The notes beneath the pieces were generated by a model. That model saw only the letters and a program-made list of their open reading frames with translations, was not told the origin of the DNA and made no database searches. 64,000 nt of DNA from Paragyromitra xinjiangensis (lineage: Eukaryota > Ascomycota > Pezizomycetes > Pezizales > Discinaceae): contig JBCAMK010000016.1 of the NCBI GenBank assembly GCA_038503065.1, positions 1,426,001 through 1,490,000 on the forward strand, written 5' to 3'. Position numbers and translations under genes: made by a program. Numbering within the stretch: position 1 is the first letter of the stretch; each line of letters begins with the position of its first letter. Below, in pieces: positions 33,720 to 42,727 of this stretch.

Positions 33720-36113
33720 ATGTCGACTCCACGGTCCACAGTCAACTCCACGCCAACGGCAGGCACGCCAATTACCACTGCCTCTGCAGACTTGCTTATC
33801 GAAGGACTTCGGAAGCAATTGACGCATATGCCCTTTCCCGGAACCCACGGCGCCCCGCATTTCGATGGAAACGATGCCACGGATTTCCTAGAGCATTATG
33901 AGCTTCTATACGAAGAATTCGGAGAGTCGGAGAAAGCGGCTGTGAAGAAGCTCCCTCTCTATTGCGTCAGCTCTATTGGCGCCACGATTCGTTATTTGCA
34001 GGGATATGTGGATGGAGACTGGCAGGTGTTGCGGAAGGAGATTCTGGAGGAGTATAGAGCGCAGGATACGAAACAACAGATGTATACGGTAAGATTCCTG
34101 GAAGAGCTGACTACCGCGCAGAAGAAGAAAACAGGCGATATACGCCCCTTTGTGCGTACGTTTACGGCAGTTTCCACTAGTCTCAAGACCACAGGCATGC
34201 TTTTGGAATATCAGGAGATTCAGCTGTTTCTAGGAGGGCTGCAATTAGATCTCGCCAGGAAGCTGATTATCAAGTTCAAATTGGATGTCAACGTGCCCAG
34301 CTCTTTTCAAGGCAAATATGCCTTGATTAGGAAAGAAGCTCAGGATTATTGCTTAGGCACGCTTCGCACGGAGGAATTGATGAAGAAGGGTGAGTTTTCT
34401 TCCGAGGTGCTTATTGACCAGCTTTTAGCGCAGGAAACGAAGCCGAAGCCTTCAGTATCAGCCAATTTCGGAGGCTCGCAGCCGGTGCAGTCAGCGCAGA
34501 TTGCGCAGACTACACAGCCAGCTCAACGCCAAAGCCATAGTATGGATGTCACAAGCGCAATTGACGACATTTCGAAGCGCATGGAAGCCATGGTTTTACG
34601 CCAACAGGCGCAATTTATGGAGAGCTTCAGCAGAGCCAACGTCGGCGCCAGAGCACCTCCGCCGCAAGCCTACAACGCGCCAGGGCCTGCTTCGGGAGCA
34701 AATGCAATTCCGCTTCGGAATTCGCAGCCGGCTCAACAGTACGCTCCAAATCTTCAGTATGCTCCGGCAAGGCGTTGCATCTTTTGTGCGGATCCCACGC
34801 ATTTGAAGAATCAATGCCCTGCGTTGATGACTAAAGAGCGCGCAGGATTAGTGCACAGGGCTGTAGGTGGAAGGATTCACTGGGGAGGAGAAGGGTCCGG
34901 AGGAGATGTGGTTGAGCCGTGGGAGAGAAGTACGGGAAGGAATATGCTGCAGCAAGTGGAAGCCCGAGAGCAGCAGCAACCTCCGCAGCCGCCGCAACAG
35001 CCGGGCGTAAGGCGAATCAAGGCTGCGCCCAGTCCTAGCCGCGGTCCGAGCTTCGAGGTCAGAATGGCGCGTTTAGGGGAATTAGATGAAGAAAGCAGCG
35101 AGGAGGAGGCTGTGGAGGAAGAGTTGGAGTCGGAATTGGATTCGGATTCGGAACCAGAGGAAGAGGCGAATTGGTACGTTTCTGCAGTCAAACCTGCGCG
35201 TGTGGAGAAGCGCAGGGCGCCAGCAAAGAAGGAGAAGGTAGAAGATCTGAGGAAAAGAATTGAGAGGCAGGAAGGGTTGCCAAATGCTCGGGCACCCAGG
35301 CCCAGGGCATATCCTCCAGTGGAAACTGTGGAAGTGGAGATGCAGGAAGATAAGCCTACGAATAAGCCGGAAAAGAAGCTCGTTGCGCCACGCAGGGCCC
35401 TTAGAGATGATGCCATAGGCGCCCCCTCCGAAGAAGAGCTTTTCCACAGACTGGCAACGGAAAAGTCGATCAATATCAGCCTTTCGGAATTAGTCTCTAT
35501 TTCTCCGCCCTTCAAGAAATATTTATACGGCAGAGGCGTGCCGCCAGCGGCTGCTGCGAAGGTTTCCAAAGCACATGCATCCCCATGCGATTCTCAATCC
35601 CAGAGGATTAGGCATCAGGTCGAATACGCTGCTGAGTCAGGCCTAATTCCCATCTCTATTAACGGCGTTTTGCTGCAGCCAACGGGGGATAATGGGTCCG
35701 AAATCAATCGAATGGGTTGGTCGGAATTCGAGAGTTTAAATTTGCCGTACGACGACCAAATAGACTGGACCATGACTGGAATTACTGGCGATTCCACACC
35801 TCTGACCTGCTGTATCCACGAAGCGCCCGTTAGTGTAGGGGGTGCTGTAGTCTATACACCGATATTCGCATCTCCGGGAATGGAAGGCGAGTTCGTATTA
35901 GGGCGCCCATTCGAGCGAGCTGCCTTACTAAAGTGGACGAATAAGGACGATGGCTCAATGTGGGGCACGATTTGGTCCTCTGATCGCCTAAAGAAAGCCA
36001 AATTCATGGCAGTTCCGCCTGAAGGATATGCGCGCACTTCAGTAAGGGAAGCAAAGGGGCAGTGGATGCGGAGGAGGCGTGAGCAGAGCTCGGGAAACGG
36101 GAGATCTCAGTAA
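33720..36113 (+). CDS. Element B Gag-protease
   Basis: 797 residues from the Met at 33720 (MSTPRSTVNSTPTAGTP); the frame is open further upstream into the LTR, so the true start is uncertain. Gag capsid-like region near residues 40-230 (FDGNDATDFLEHYELLYEEF, FLGGLQLDLARKLI), then a zinc knuckle CIFCADPTHLKNQC (CX2CX4HX4C), an acidic linker (ELDEESSEEEAVEEELESEL) and a C-terminal retropepsin-like domain. In the latter the active-site motif reads GDNGSEINRM (Asn where Thr or Ser is usual) with a later GEFVLGRPF. Protease therefore sits before the frameshift site, in the gag frame. Ends at TAA 36111-36113. Confidence 0.82.
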   Translation: MSTPRSTVNSTPTAGTPITTASADLLIEGLRKQLTHMPFPGTHGAPHFDGNDATDFLEHYELLYEEFGESEKAAVKKLPLYCVSSIGATIRYLQGYVDGDWQVLRKEILEEYRAQDTKQQMYTVRFLEELTTAQKKKTGDIRPFVRTFTAVSTSLKTTGMLLEYQEIQLFLGGLQLDLARKLIIKFKLDVNVPSSFQGKYALIRKEAQDYCLGTLRTEELMKKGEFSSEVLIDQLLAQETKPKPSVSANFGGSQPVQSAQIAQTTQPAQRQSHSMDVTSAIDDISKRMEAMVLRQQAQFMESFSRANVGARAPPPQAYNAPGPASGANAIPLRNSQPAQQYAPNLQYAPARRCIFCADPTHLKNQCPALMTKERAGLVHRAVGGRIHWGGEGSGGDVVEPWERSTGRNMLQQVEAREQQQPPQPPQQPGVRRIKAAPSPSRGPSFEVRMARLGELDEESSEEEAVEEELESELDSDSEPEEEANWYVSAVKPARVEKRRAPAKKEKVEDLRKRIERQEGLPNARAPRPRAYPPVETVEVEMQEDKPTNKPEKKLVAPRRALRDDAIGAPSEEELFHRLATEKSINISLSELVSISPPFKKYLYGRGVPPAAAAKVSKAHASPCDSQSQRIRHQVEYAAESGLIPISINGVLLQPTGDNGSEINRMGWSEFESLNLPYDDQIDWTMTGITGDSTPLTCCIHEAPVSVGGAVVYTPIFASPGMEGEFVLGRPFERAALLKWTNKDDGSMWGTIWSSDRLKKAKFMAVPPEGYARTSVREAKGQWMRRRREQSSGNGRSQ

Positions 36114-36134
36114 GCGCGGAGGTGCTTACTGAGA
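36092..36134 (+). promoter_or_regulatory. -1 ribosomal frameshift signal, element B
   Basis: Heptamer G GGA AAC at 36092-36098 with GGA and AAC as zero-frame codons, then a short spacer and a perfect stem: 36105-36115 pairs with 36124-36134 (11 bp, arms TCTCAGTAAGC and GCTTACTGAGA) around an 8-nt loop. The gag stop is inside the stem. After a -1 slip the frame is open into Pol. Confidence 0.7.
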
Positions 36135-36592
36135 AGAGGCGGCGGAAACCTCCGGAGAAAGAGGCGGAAGTGGTGGAAGAAGTGGAGGGTGTGGTCGGAA
36201 GAGCGCAGGAGACTCCGCGTCGACGCGGAGTCTTGCGAGGTGCGGAAAGAGAGGTGCGGATGCGGCGGTGTATGGCAGTTTGGAATGAAATTCAGCGAGC
36301 AGGAAGTGGAGTAAGCAGGAGGCTGTATAAGAATAAGAAGGAGAAAGTGCGCCGCAGAACGTCAAAGGTGATGGCGGCGCTGCAGAAGGAAATCGGGTGG
36401 AAGCAGGATTGCCTGAAGGAAGAAAAGAGGCGAGGCCTGGATAAGCCCGTTGGCCCTTTTGATCATATCCTTACGCCCAAATTCAGCAGTGTACCACGAG
36501 GGTCTCGTCTCACGAAAGAAAGAATAGCGGAAATGGATATAGGGCATCTTCACCAAAGGAACGAGAGCTTTGATGGAAATGCTATACAATAG
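36122..36592 (+). CDS. Element B Pol, N-terminal part in the -1 frame
   Basis: In the -1 frame this open stretch continues directly from the frameshift site (it has no ATG of its own; GTG at 36122 is just its first possible start). Basic and Glu-rich linker, then a segment typical of the lead-in to fungal Gypsy RT: FDHILTPKFSSVPRGSRLTK and RIAEMDIG. At 36548-36571 family-like sequence changes frame twice: SPKEREL appears in a third frame before MEMLYNREAA resumes in the frame of the RT ORF. This looks like two single-base deletions in T runs. Real damage or consensus error cannot be told apart here. Confidence 0.65.
   Translation: MLTEKRRRKPPEKEAEVVEEVEGVVGRAQETPRRRGVLRGAEREVRMRRCMAVWNEIQRAGSGVSRRLYKNKKEKVRRRTSKVMAALQKEIGWKQDCLKEEKRRGLDKPVGPFDHILTPKFSSVPRGSRLTKERIAEMDIGHLHQRNESFDGNAIQ
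36211..36232. repeat. Perfect 22-bp palindrome; best copy of a seven-fold motif in element B
   Basis: Core GCGTCGACGC (36217-36226) is a perfect palindrome, extended here by CTCC/GGAG arms to 22 bp. The same core occurs at 33077-33086 (5' LTR), 38103-38112, 39468-39477, 41197-41206, 43297-43306 and 43856-43865 (3' LTR). I noticed no copy elsewhere in the window. Four of the five internal copies encode AST within S/P-AST-R/Q. Confidence 0.85.
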
Positions 36593-39500
36593 GGAGGCTG
36601 CTGTGGCATTCGAATTCACAGAAATTGGCTTATTCAAGTCGGAAGTTGAGCCTCCACACGTAATTCGGACGATTCCACACGTGCCCTGGCAGGAAGCTCC
36701 CTTCAAGACACCCAGAGCCCTGGAAGGGGAGGTTATTGAAATTCTAAAGGCGCGGATGGCAGGAGGCACTCTAGAGCGCTGCCGCGGGCCGTATCGAAAT
36801 CCTTGGTTTCTAGTAAAGAAAAAGCAGGGCGGGCATCGATTAGTCGCCTCTTTCACTAAAGCCAACAGCCATACGATACTAGATGCGGCATTGCCTCCTA
36901 GGGTTGACGAATTCAGCGAAGAATTCGCTGGAATGGCAATAGCCTCGATTATTGATCTATTCTCCGGCTATGATCAGGTGGATTTAGCAGAAGAAAGCAG
37001 AGATATGACCGCTATTCAGACCCCTTTAGGCTTACTTCGCTACACCAGGATGGTGCAGGGAGGCACGAATTCAGTCCAAGCATTTCAACGTATCAACTCC
37101 AAAGCGCAGCATGACAATATTCCGGAGCGTTGCAGAGTCTTTCTGGATGATGTAGGCGTAAAAGGGCCAACTTCGCGGTATGATGATGAGGAAATAAGCC
37201 CTGGAATTCGGAGATTCGTTCAGGAGCATATCGTCAACTTGGACCGAGTCCTGGCGGACTACGAGAGAGCAGGTGCCACAGTGGCGGGAATTAAGTCTTC
37301 TTGGTGCAAGCCTGGAATCAAGATCGTGGGATTCGTTTGTACGGAAGAAGGGCGATTTCCTGATGCAAAGAAAGTGGAAAAGATCGTACTTTGGCCTGCC
37401 TGCGACTCAGTTACGGAAGTCCGAGCCTTTCTAGGAGTTGCCACCTATTATAGGATTTGGATCGAAGGATTTGCAATTATCGCAGCGCCGTTATTCTTCC
37501 TGCAGCGAAAAGGTGTGGTTTTCGTATGGGCGGAAGAGCAGGAGGAAGCAATGGAAACGATCAAAAAGGCACTTACTACTGCGCCAGCGCTGGCTACGCC
37601 ACAATATGGTCCGTTGGCAGGCCTGCTGATTTTAGGGGTGGATGCCGGAGGAGAAGGTTGGGGTGCCGTTTTAATGCAATTATTAGGAGATATAAGGCAC
37701 CCTTGCAGGTATGAGAGCGGGTTGTGGGCGCCTGCAGAGAGGCAGTATGACGCGGGGAAGAAAGAGTGCAAAGGACTGCTCAAGGCGCTGAAGAAGATGC
37801 GCTTTTGGCTCTATGGAGTTAGATTCCGTGTGGAAATCGACGCTCGAACGCTGGTTCACCAATTGAATCTCCCTGCTAATGATCTTCCAGGCGCAATGGT
37901 CACTCGTTGGATTGCGTGGATTCGTCTCTTCGATTTCGACGTGGTCCACGTTCCAGGAAAGCAGCATACTGCAGCAGATGGATTATCGAGGCGTAAGGGG
38001 ACGGAAGAGGATGTGGCGGAAGCAGAGGCGGAAGATGTGGAGGAATTAGAGGAATTCCTCGATGATCAACTATTTGCCAGCCGGGTAACCGCAGGAGAGT
38101 CCGCGTCGACGCGAGGTCCTATTAATCCTTTTGTATGCTTAGCCAAAGGAGAGTATAGTGGTCGTTGGCAGCAGATTGGCGAATTCCTGGAATCGCTTAC
38201 TATGCCGGAAGACCTCTCGGAGAAGCAGCGGAAGGCGTTTAGGCGAGAAGCAACCAAATTCCTAATTCGAGACGGGCATCTATTCCGGAGAGGTCGTGAG
38301 AATCAGCCGCCAAAGCGAGTGATATGCCATGGACCAGAAAAGCAACAAATCCTGAAGGATCTCCACGACGAATCAGGGCATAGAGGCAGAGAAGGCACGT
38401 TTAAGAAGATTTCTCAACGCTTTTGGTGGCGTGGACTAGCCAAGGATGTGGAGGAATTCGTTCGGACCTGCGAGCAATGCCAACTTCGAGCCTCGGCCAG
38501 ATATCCTGACGAATTACACCCTACATTTGGCACTTCGCTATTCGAGAAGGTCTGTGTGGATATCGTGCATATGCCTGCTGGAAGTGATCGAAATCGGTAT
38601 CTAGTTCTCGCTAGAGATGATTTCTCAGGCTGGGCGGAAGGGCGTGCTTTGACTAGAGGGAGCTCGGAGAAAGTGGCGGATTTCCTATTCCAGGAGGTGA
38701 TTTCGCGATTCGGATGTCCTAGGAAGATTGTGGTGGATGGAGGGCCAGAGAATAAGGCATTTACGGAGCGCCTGTGCAATCGGTATAATATCAATAGAAA
38801 GGTCGTTTCTGCATATCATCCGCAGGCAAATGGGCTGGTCGAGCGTGGGCATCAGCAAATAGTGGATGCTTTGCAGAAGATCTCCAAACAGCCGAAAGAT
38901 TGGCCTAATCATCTCCACTCTGTGCTTTGGGCGGATCGAATTACGGTTAGAAGGTCCACAGGAAAGGCGCCTTTTGAGCTCGTTTTTGGGTGGCAGTGTG
39001 TGCTTCCAGTGGAGATAACCATGAGCTCGTGGGGCAGTATTGAGTGGCAGGATATCCACTCTAGGGCAGATTTATTGGCAGCTCGGGCCAGGCAATTGGA
39101 GATGCGAGACGAGGATATTGAGGAAGCAGCAATTCGGCTGAGAGAAAGCAGGTCGGAGAATAAGCGGTATTTCGACTCCCATAGGAGAAAACGGCCTAAT
39201 TCGCAGACCTTGAGCGTTGGAGATCTCGTGCTTCTCCACAATACGAAGCTAGAAAAGCAGTGGAGTGATAAGCTGGCGAATAGATGGCGTGGACCCTTTC
39301 GAATTCGGGAAATATCTCCTGTAGGCACTGTGGTTTTGGAGGAGCTTGATGGCACGCTTTTAGGCGGTACTACGCCTCCAGATCGTGTTAAACGCTTCTT
39401 TCAACGCGCAGGGGAAGTCGCAGAGGAATCCGCTGAAGAATTAGGAGAGAAGGACGCGGAAGTGTCCGCGTCGACGCGGGAACCGCAGGAGGAGGCGGAA

Positions 39501-39614
39501 GAAGAGGCGGAAGTAGAAGAAGATATGGAAATAGAGGAAGAGGATGTTTCTGTGGTTGATGGTAAGCGTGTGAAGCCTAAGAAAGACTGGGGCTTCTACG
39601 TGCAGTTGCCTTAA
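36570..39614 (+). CDS. Element B Pol: reverse transcriptase, RNase H, integrase
   Basis: About 1,014 codons. RT: NPWFLVKKKQGGHRLVASF, IIDLFSGYDQVDL, QTPLGLLRYTRMVQGGTNS, catalytic CRVFLDDVGV (FLDD in place of YLDD/YIDD). RNase H: LGVDAGGEGWGAVL, Glu in KECKGLLKAL, Asp in VEIDARTLVHQL, and HTAADGLSR. Integrase: H2C2 finger (H-x3-H … CEQCQ), then the DDE triad in CVDIVHMP, VVDGGPENKAF and YHPQANGLVERGH. Then a GPY/F-like region (RWRGPFRIREISPVGTVVLE) and a long acidic tail ending WGFYVQLP. No chromodomain. All catalytic residues are present, so the enzyme part looks functional. Confidence 0.9.
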   Translation: MMEMLYNREAAVAFEFTEIGLFKSEVEPPHVIRTIPHVPWQEAPFKTPRALEGEVIEILKARMAGGTLERCRGPYRNPWFLVKKKQGGHRLVASFTKANSHTILDAALPPRVDEFSEEFAGMAIASIIDLFSGYDQVDLAEESRDMTAIQTPLGLLRYTRMVQGGTNSVQAFQRINSKAQHDNIPERCRVFLDDVGVKGPTSRYDDEEISPGIRRFVQEHIVNLDRVLADYERAGATVAGIKSSWCKPGIKIVGFVCTEEGRFPDAKKVEKIVLWPACDSVTEVRAFLGVATYYRIWIEGFAIIAAPLFFLQRKGVVFVWAEEQEEAMETIKKALTTAPALATPQYGPLAGLLILGVDAGGEGWGAVLMQLLGDIRHPCRYESGLWAPAERQYDAGKKECKGLLKALKKMRFWLYGVRFRVEIDARTLVHQLNLPANDLPGAMVTRWIAWIRLFDFDVVHVPGKQHTAADGLSRRKGTEEDVAEAEAEDVEELEEFLDDQLFASRVTAGESASTRGPINPFVCLAKGEYSGRWQQIGEFLESLTMPEDLSEKQRKAFRREATKFLIRDGHLFRRGRENQPPKRVICHGPEKQQILKDLHDESGHRGREGTFKKISQRFWWRGLAKDVEEFVRTCEQCQLRASARYPDELHPTFGTSLFEKVCVDIVHMPAGSDRNRYLVLARDDFSGWAEGRALTRGSSEKVADFLFQEVISRFGCPRKIVVDGGPENKAFTERLCNRYNINRKVVSAYHPQANGLVERGHQQIVDALQKISKQPKDWPNHLHSVLWADRITVRRSTGKAPFELVFGWQCVLPVEITMSSWGSIEWQDIHSRADLLAARARQLEMRDEDIEEAAIRLRESRSENKRYFDSHRRKRPNSQTLSVGDLVLLHNTKLEKQWSDKLANRWRGPFRIREISPVGTVVLEELDGTLLGGTTPPDRVKRFFQRAGEVAEESAEELGEKDAEVSASTREPQEEAEEEAEVEEDMEIEEEDVSVVDGKRVKPKKDWGFYVQLP

Positions 39615-40281
39615 TACCACTAAAAGGGGGTCCCTTACGAGTTTCCTTTGTACCGTTTCTTTGGCTCTTATTCGTCGTTTCCTTCGTCTATTACTCATCG
39701 TTTCTTTCGTATCTATTTACCTGTATTCCCTTCGTGTATTCCTTGGTCTACTATTCGTCGTTTCTTTCGTATACTCCTCGTCAATTCGTCAGTTGATTCG
39801 TCTCTATTTGCCTGTATTTCCTTCGTATCTAGTCGTCTATTCCTTCGTATATTCCTCAGTCAATTCCTGTTTAATTCCTTCGGAGTTCTATGTTTCTATT
39901 AGCTGTATTTTTCCTATTTTTGTACCTGTATTTGGCGGATTTAGTGTATTTTCCTATGTTTCAGTGGAAGAGGTGGTGGAAGTCGAATTAAGGTTGGGGC
40001 TCTGCGGGAATCGCCGGCAGGATAGGGCTTAGGGCTATGACGCAGAGGTACCAGAAACGCCATGACCTCTTCTTTATTAGGAGGGGAGGGGGAAGCAAAC
40101 CTGCTTCCTAGGACTAATCCCTTACATCTCTCGCCTAAAGGAAGGATCTCGTCGAACTCTCCGCAATCAGTTTGATTCCTTCGCTATCAAGCTGACCCTC
40201 GATATCAAGTTGACCCTCGACGCATAGATATCAGCGCTTTCAAGTTGGGCACCATTTCTTTGTTTGCTTTACTACGTCATC
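39615..40281 (+). other. Spacer between pol and the extra gene of element B
   Basis: TTCGT/CCTTCGTAT-rich, pyrimidine-biased sequence with only simple-sequence frames. Could hold a promoter or a splice acceptor for the downstream gene. Nothing certain. Confidence 0.5.
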
Positions 40282-41733
40282 ATGAAACAGCAGCGCGCCA
40301 TGTTCACTCCCATAAATGAGCCGGCTGGCCCCAGCACTCCAGAAGGCAGAAAAACGAGAAGCAGCAAGTCAGAGTCGCTGTCGCCAAGTACGGTCAAGAA
40401 AATGGTACACAGAGCGCCGAAAACCTCAGGCCATACGGGCACCAACGAAATCGTCGAAATCACGAGAGAAAGCGTATTGCAGCAGCGCGCCAAACATGGC
40501 CTGCGCAGTCTAATCGAGAAGACCATGGCAGCGCACAAAGATCCCGTATCTCGAGCCGCCGTTGCTAAGGATGCCCTGGAGGTGTTTGCAGAGGCGCGGG
40601 AGGTATCAGATGAGGGAATCTCGCGGATTTGGGCCGATTATGTGGAGAAAGAGGGGCTATGGGATCAGTTTGGTGGAGAAGCGGCGTTTAGGGCTATGAT
40701 GGACTATGATAACGTGATTGCGCCGGCGCAAGAGCGTTATAGAGCCACAGATGGCAGGAAGGAGAGGGCGAGGAAGTTGATTTGTGAGAAGTGGGGCGAC
40801 CAATGGGAGGAGGAGTTCGATCCACAAGAGTACCGCCTGCGCCAATTCTCAGAGCATTTCCTACGTCAATTAGCGGCAATTGCTCGAGATGGGTGGTCAA
40901 TGAGCCAAGCCTGGAAGGCGCTGGATGCAGGCTATCGAATGCGCCTGCAGGATCGAACCTCCGGCCAACAGAAAGCCTTGGTATTCATGCCTAAAGATGT
41001 GGCATATGCCAAGGAATGGTTAACGAAGGCAGGAGAGGGGAAGGAAACGAAAGAGGAGGTTCGGGATGAGGATTTGGTGTTGGCGTGGCCTGTGGAAGTT
41101 AGGCCGAAGCAGATTAAGCCAAAGGCTGCTAAGAAGGGGAAGTCGCTGGAGAGAGTAGTGGAGGAAGTGGAGAGTGGGGCGGAAGATCAGGACTCCGCGT
41201 CGACGCAGACTCCTCGCTTGGTGCCAGAGGAGGATGAGGTGGTTGGTAAGGCTGTGGAGGCGCAAGCGCAGCGCCAACTGGAAAAAGGAAAGGGGAAGGA
41301 AGTGGCGGAAGAAGAGGCGGAAGAGGTGCAGAAAGGTGTGGAAACGGAAGAGGAGGAGGATATCCATAAGTCCGAAGCATGTGGTTGTGGAGAATATCTC
41401 TCCAAGGCATGGGTTTCTAATCTGCGCAAATATCGAAGTGCAGAGGTGGTACCGCTTGCCTCGCAGGGCAAATATCTACTGGATGGCGTGGAGGCAGGGC
41501 TTGATAATCTGTGCTGGGAGCACTTACAGCGGCTGGCATCGTACGTTGGCCTGTATGTCAAGCGCCTGAACCGCGCGGAGATGACGCTGCGCCTGCAGCA
41601 CATCCACAGGCAGTGGGATTCAATAGGGAATCTTCACGCTGCCGCAGCGACTTATGGCTGGTTTAGGAAAGGAGCGAGGGCTAGAGTGGAGGCGGACGAT
41701 TGGGGATCTGGGTTGTGGGAGCCAATTCCGTAG
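40282..41733 (+). CDS. Element B extra gene, N-terminal part
   Basis: 483 residues from MKQQRAMFTPINEP (40282). I do not recognise the N-terminal domain. It is mainly helical-looking (SRIWADYVEKEGLWDQFGGE, RKLICEKWGDQWEEEFDPQE), followed by an acidic Lys/Glu-rich linker that contains one AST palindrome copy, then a segment beginning EACGCGEYLSKAWVSNLRKY and ending with LQHIHRQWDSIGNLHAAAAT. The frame stops at 41733, just where the next frame (RRNFRSLIEEIF) takes over; homologous-looking sequence continues without a gap, so a one-base shift near 41,700-41,733 is likely. Its position after pol is that of env or other accessory genes. Confidence 0.7.
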   Translation: MKQQRAMFTPINEPAGPSTPEGRKTRSSKSESLSPSTVKKMVHRAPKTSGHTGTNEIVEITRESVLQQRAKHGLRSLIEKTMAAHKDPVSRAAVAKDALEVFAEAREVSDEGISRIWADYVEKEGLWDQFGGEAAFRAMMDYDNVIAPAQERYRATDGRKERARKLICEKWGDQWEEEFDPQEYRLRQFSEHFLRQLAAIARDGWSMSQAWKALDAGYRMRLQDRTSGQQKALVFMPKDVAYAKEWLTKAGEGKETKEEVRDEDLVLAWPVEVRPKQIKPKAAKKGKSLERVVEEVESGAEDQDSASTQTPRLVPEEDEVVGKAVEAQAQRQLEKGKGKEVAEEEAEEVQKGVETEEEEDIHKSEACGCGEYLSKAWVSNLRKYRSAEVVPLASQGKYLLDGVEAGLDNLCWEHLQRLASYVGLYVKRLNRAEMTLRLQHIHRQWDSIGNLHAAAATYGWFRKGARARVEADDWGSGLWEPIP

Positions 41734-42727
41734 GAACTTCCGCAGTTTGATAGAGGAAATCTTTGCGCGCTTTGGCAGTCAGGAGGCTTGGGATGCGTTT
41801 CTGGAGAAAGGCAATTGTGTGGTTCCGGCGTTTAGGTGGTTGACGGAGGAAACGGAGCTTTGGGCTAAGATCTCGGAGGAATTCGACCTATATCTCCACC
41901 ATCAACGGAGTGATTCAACGGGCTGGCTGCGGAATTGCTATCACTCCGTATTACAGCAGGCAATTAGGCAAGACCCCGTGTATTACGTTTTGGTGTTGGC
42001 TGCGAGGTCGGACCGCGCCTATCGTATGCTGGCATTTCCTCACTATGCCAAGTTTTCGTTGCCTGGAGATTATACGCAATTCCGCCATATAGATCTGAAT
42101 CCTCGGAAGGCTCTAGATACGGGCGTGGGAGTGAATCACATCCAGACCTCGCTCTCGCTGGATCAGGAGATCCCGGAAGGCTGTACCGCGGTCGTCGAAG
42201 GCTTCCAGAATCACCTCGGGGATTGGTGGGCTCGAGTGGAAGCGCGTGGAGATGCCAAAGACGGCAACTCTTTCCGAACCACTAAAACGTATCTGCAGGA
42301 GGATGAAGCTTCGTTTGGCAAGGAAACGAATATCGTCTGCGCGCCTGGAGATCTCCGAATTACGCTGCCGCATCTAATTCACGGGGCAACTGCTGGCGCC
42401 AAGGATAAGGCAATTCTGCAGCGAAGAACGGTGAATAATTGGCCCACAGCCATCCAGGGAGACGGAGAAGCCATGGAATTCCTGGAGATGGGCTCACGTG
42501 CCGATATCGCCGAAGCACATCGTTCGCTGACCGTACTGCCGCGGAATCCTACTGGGCAAATCAATGCCCATAGCCGCCCTAAAGCACGTTTTGCGAGTAC
42601 TCCGAGGTCCGAGTGTGGGGAATTGGAGATGCGCTGTTGGGATTGGTGGATTGGGAGTCGGCTCGTGTGCGTTGGGAGTTGGAGATCTTGCTGGGGGCAG
42701 ATGAGCGGAAGGCGTGGAAATTGGTGA
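41654..42727 (+). CDS. Element B extra gene, middle part: 2-oxoglutarate/Fe(II) dioxygenase-like domain
   Basis: Frame +1 relative to its neighbours. Coding-like from about SQFRRNFRSLIEEIFARFG (41,720) to ARFASTPRS (42,605). Contains a double-stranded beta-helix dioxygenase signature: an HxD pair in FRHIDLN (residues 145 and 147, about 42,086), then SLSLDQEIPEGCTAVVEGF and LGDWWARVEARG, then APGDLRITLPHLIHGATAG with the distal His (residue 243 or 240), and Arg 257/258 in LQRR, where the 2-oxoglutarate-binding Arg is expected. The LPHLIHGA…R pattern is like phytanoyl-CoA-dioxygenase and TET/JBP-type folds. Catalytic residues appear complete. The substrate is unknown; in a transposon, modified nucleic acid is one option (inference). 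Confidence 0.65.
   Translation: MAGLGKERGLEWRRTIGDLGCGSQFRRNFRSLIEEIFARFGSQEAWDAFLEKGNCVVPAFRWLTEETELWAKISEEFDLYLHHQRSDSTGWLRNCYHSVLQQAIRQDPVYYVLVLAARSDRAYRMLAFPHYAKFSLPGDYTQFRHIDLNPRKALDTGVGVNHIQTSLSLDQEIPEGCTAVVEGFQNHLGDWWARVEARGDAKDGNSFRTTKTYLQEDEASFGKETNIVCAPGDLRITLPHLIHGATAGAKDKAILQRRTVNNWPTAIQGDGEAMEFLEMGSRADIAEAHRSLTVLPRNPTGQINAHSRPKARFASTPRSECGELEMRCWDWWIGSRLVCVGSWRSCWGQMSGRRGNW

Noticed and set aside
34877..35569. 230-codon minus-strand frame opposite element B gag
   Set aside because: Ser-rich shadow of the Glu/acidic-rich gag linker.
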